Positions 58,741 to 64,000 of a stretch of DNA of 64,000 bases are shown one piece after another. The stretch spans positions 1,408,806-1,472,805 of the forward strand of contig NW_022985172.1 of assembly GCF_010093535.1 (NCBI RefSeq), given 5' to 3'. Numbering within the stretch: the stretch's first letter is position 1; each line of letters begins with the position of its first letter. The notes under the pieces are model-generated. The model was not told the DNA's origin, searched no databases, and worked only from the letters and a program-made list of their open reading frames with translations. The DNA comes from Lindgomyces ingoldianus (lineage: Eukaryota > Ascomycota > Dothideomycetes > Pleosporales > Lindgomycetaceae). The position numbers and the translations under genes are program-made.

Positions 58741-59907
58741 AGGGTGAAGAATTGTCAGCATGGCGGTCAAAACACTGAGTCACATCATTGGCGTTCCTTT
58801 CAGCATGGAAGATGGATACAGGCTGCAGCTTCCAAGCCGCACATGGGGCATTTGCACATTCGCCAGCTCCAGCGTCCGGCTCGGGGTTTTACGTTCTATG
58901 GTTCTGTTTTCCCTATAATAGGGCCTGGTTCGGCCACGCGACAAGCCTGCTCTCGGCTTATCGAGGCAAGAGGATCTTCAAGTCCTGCATGGCTTGGGTT
59001 GTATCACGGCAAATGTTGTATTTTCATATACGGTAAATTCGGGCCGGGGTGACGAACCAATCATATTCCATGGCCAATCACAATTTCTTCATTTTGGGTG
59101 GACGTGTTAGGTCATTGGCTGTATTTTTGGCATGGCAGAGCAGGGAAATATGGGAGAGTAGGCAACTTGGGATTCCCTCTCGAATTTTCACGGTCTTGTC
59201 TCCTCATTTTGTTTTCTTTTATTTTCGGCACGAGTAAAGAAATGTCGGTGCTGTCTACTTAGTGTCTATACTTTCCCCAAGCGTGGGGAGGCTTCATGAG
59301 TTGATGGGTATGAGCGGCATTCCTGGCACACAGAAAAGTCGAGTCGAATACACATACGAGAAGATGCTTCTTCCGAAACCAACCACCTAGCTTCTCGACA
59401 AGTATGCAGAGCGAACATATCGGAAGTTTCAGAGTCCAGAACTGGAGTTCGGATCCCTCTGGTTTAGCATTCGGTCTTCAAAAATCCATTCTCACGTATT
59501 TACTGTAATGTGGTTGCCGTGCTCTTACACCGACAGCTTTCACCTAGGCCTGCAAAACACATGAAGGGCACAGTGAAAGAGCACAGCGCTGTGAGGAGTT
59601 GTTCCCAGCCTGAAGTGATGGCATGGACTAGTTCGCCGTTCACTACACACCAGCCTCATTCACGCGACGTCCGCCACACACGGGATTCGTCAACACCGAT
59701 GATTTACGCCACAGCTTTCGTCACCACGCCAAGCCTTTAAACCGCATTAGTGGGGGAGCGGGCGCAGTTCACCAGGACGCTGCTAACTTACAACCACCTG
59801 TCCGCGCATACAGCAGGTAGCAGCCTACCCCGAGCAACCGCATTCTCCCCTCATATTGTTTGACGTATCAGTTGCTGCCAGTCATCCGGAGCAACCAGGC
59901 TGCAGAC
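58741..59907. other. Intergenic between ste20 and hse1
   Basis: 1.17 kb holding the kinase 3' region and the HSE1 promoter; no supported gene. Confidence 0.5.
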
Positions 59908-62036
<2,129 letters not shown>

Positions 62037-62760
62037 TTTATTAGACCTGAATAGGTCGGGTAGGTATCCATCATGTACGAATATAGCTTCAAGGCTTGCG
62101 ATAGTGGAGTAAGTAGATTAGGGAGATACCACAGCGTGTGGCATTTTCGAACTAGTCAAACACGCGAGAATGGACATTCAACGGAATCAGCATTTTGTAT
62201 TCGATAGCGCCTGAAAATGATTCATGAGTCTCTTACCCTTTATACCGACTTTGGAATAGTTCTACTTAACGTTGAAAAGTTGCGCATGGTAGGGAAGTAA
62301 TATAGACATAAATTTGGACTCCTGTTGATGTCTGCTGTAATTCCAGCAAGAGGCTCAATTGATCAGATCCAACATTCCGATATTCTGCCATCAGTGCGGA
62401 TATGCTGTAAGTGTCGGCATGTTGCGGGAGCCGTGGATGTTCAGCTGTGGCTGCATTAGCGCTTGTCGATGCATATAGAACAGCCTGGATCTTGGCCTGC
62501 TAAGAGGCAAATTCCGAAACCGCTACAAGTAACTCATGAGTAACCAAGGAAATTTCTTCTAATTCCGGTCAGATCTGGCTGAGTGTTTGGTGGACAGCTG
62601 AATTTGACGGCTCATGACACTTGGAATGTGGAGGGGGGTAGCCTTGCAAACCTCGAGCCAACGATAGGGCCTGTAAAGTGAGGAAGAGCCTCCTTTAAAA
62701 GCCTGGTGAGTGCCTTCTTTCAAGTAGACTCTAGCAAGTGGGTTATCAACAATGGAATAT
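62037..62760. other. HSE1 3' region, no supported gene
   Basis: Normal composition up to about 62780, where the base composition changes abruptly. Confidence 0.5.
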
Positions 62761-63004
62761 CAGTACGCTTTGTACGTTTTCTCATGCCTTGTAGTAGCCT
62801 AATGTAAATTCACGAAGTTCGTGTACTTCTAGGTATTAGAAAAATTACTAGTTATAGAAGAACTACTAGATAAGTTTAAGTAGAATATCGTTAGTATCTA
62901 CAGACCCCTATAAACAATTATCTTAGATAGAGACAAGCTCTTTATAGCTAAGAACTAGTAGGATATTATAAAGGGACTAGTAATTAAATACAAGATATCT
63001 ATAG

Positions 63005-63142
63005 CCTATTGTAAGACCGAGATGGCGCTTACGTGCGACGGGTATATATACTATTCTGCACCCGAAAATCAACCGTTGGTTGATTATTCGTACCTTTTGT
63101 TTGTATTGGCGGAGTGGTGCGGAGCCCCGTCCTTACACCTAT
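63005..63142. mobile_element. 128-bp solo LTR with 5-bp target-site duplication
   Basis: The LTR is 63010-63137, starting TGTAAGACCG and ending CCGTCCTTACA, so the termini TGTAAG/CTTACA are a perfect 6-bp inverted repeat with TG...CA ends. It is flanked on both sides by CCTAT (63005-63009 and 63138-63142), a perfect 5-bp target-site duplication. A TATA-like GGTATATATACT occurs inside, and a palindrome AATCAACC...GGTTGATT at about 63067-63085. No internal retroelement sequence is present. Its G+C-rich, unmutated look contrasts with the RIP-like flanks. Confidence 0.85.
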
Positions 63143-63150
63143 TACCTATA

Positions 63151-63168
63151 GATAGATAGATAGATAGA
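63151..63168 (+). repeat. (GATA)n microsatellite
   Basis: Four and a half GATA units right after the solo LTR. Confidence 0.8.
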
Positions 63169-64000
63169 ACGAACTGATTAGTTACTCCTAGAATATCTAT
63201 ATAAGTTTACTAAAACCTTAGGAATAGGTAGCGTAGACTAGGTAAAATAGTTACCCTCTACCTAATTAGCTTTCAATACTACGGAATCTATAACAACTAA
63301 TAAAACCCTATTTTTTACTAACTATAGATATAAACTAGACCTATATATAATAGAATAATATACTACAGAAATAGTAGCGGCTAGGAAATAACTAGATAAG
63401 CTAAAGTAGATCTACTAGGATATTGCATAAGAATCTAAAAGAAAAGCTAATGTTGCGTTTGCCAAAAGGTCAACCTCCTAGCTAGCACAGCAGAAGGATA
63501 TATATAGACGGATAGCTGTACGCAACACACCCCCTAGCTTAAACTGTGGAACAAGAGAGGTAAAACATAGTAAAACAACCTTAACACACCCTCCCTAGCC
63601 TAAGCAACAGAACTTAGAGACAGATCTAGTAAGGTAGCCTCTGTAATAGACGCACTGCCTAAATGCTTTTTACTAAGCGTAGGAATTAAACACGCAGTGC
63701 TTAGGGATAATGCGTTCCTATTAGTAGAGCAGGGGTGCGCAAATTTTTAAGCGCTAACTATCTACACTACGCCGCAAACCAGGCTTATAACTGTGGAGGA
63801 TAAAATAGCCTAGCAGTAGCTGTTTAGAAGATCGGATGAAGTGACTCTACTATCTAAGAGAGCTGAAGGCTCTCCTTATATACACTGAGCTTCGGAACAT
63901 AATATCTCCAGATCCCGGGCTGCGTCCCAGGCTCTAAGCCCCAGTCAAGGCTCTTAGTATACGCGACAGCTAATAAAATAATAAAAGATATAAATAGAAA

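Larger units (their letters stand above)
62780..64000. other. AT-rich, RIP-like block
   Basis: From about 62780 the sequence becomes rich in TA and nearly free of CA and TG (for example lines starting 62821 and 63181 have about a dozen TA and almost no CA/TG). This is the signature of repeat-induced point mutation (CpA to TpA on both strands). Frames are full of TAG/TAA. The original element cannot be identified. It runs off the right edge. Confidence 0.75.

Overview
The window is chromosomal DNA of a filamentous ascomycete (Pezizomycotina). The evidence is: many short introns of about 46-160 nt with GTRNGT donors, CTRAY branch points and AG acceptors; a fungal-type phytochrome hybrid kinase; NLR-like genes with an alpha/beta-hydrolase or SesA-like N-terminus; and a TA-rich, CA/TG-poor block that looks RIP-mutated. 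I cannot name the species from the sequence alone.

Layout. (1) 1-13 kb is an accessory, gene-poor region holding self/non-self recognition type genes: the 5' two thirds of an alpha/beta-hydrolase/NB-ARC/TPR gene (minus strand, running off the left edge), a small secreted protein, two short orphan genes, a SesA-like gene with two HET-s-like motif repeats near its C-terminus, and a decayed hAT transposase fragment. (2) 13.4-18.7 kb holds the SMC5/6 SUMO ligase NSE2 and a mitochondrial oxoglutarate/malate-type carrier. (3) 18.7-24.4 kb has no gene I can support. (4) 24.4-28.5 kb is a divergent pair, RAP1 (telomere) and SWF1 (palmitoyltransferase). (5) 28.5-32 kb carries a broken WD40-repeat remnant of an NLR, a pair of covarying hairpins and a short three-exon gene. 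(6) 32.1-41.7 kb has Mediator subunit 13 and ENP2 (ribosome biogenesis), divergent, then cytochrome b5, convergent with ENP2. (7) 42.8-50.8 kb is a divergent pair: a flavoprotein-ankyrin fusion and a phytochrome histidine kinase. (8) 55.6-62.0 kb has the p21-activated kinase Ste20/PakA and the ESCRT-0 subunit HSE1, in tandem. (9) 62.8-64 kb is RIP-like AT-rich DNA containing a 128-bp solo LTR with a perfect 5-bp target-site duplication.

The conserved genes are housekeeping or signalling genes with no common pathway. The less ordinary content is the NLR/amyloid-motif material at 0-11 kb and its relic at 29.6 kb. Several gene models here need splicing that a plain ORF scan misses: the Med13 start, the ENP2 GC-AG intron, cytochrome b5, the carrier C-terminus, the secreted protein, the SesA-like gene and the 134-aa three-exon gene.
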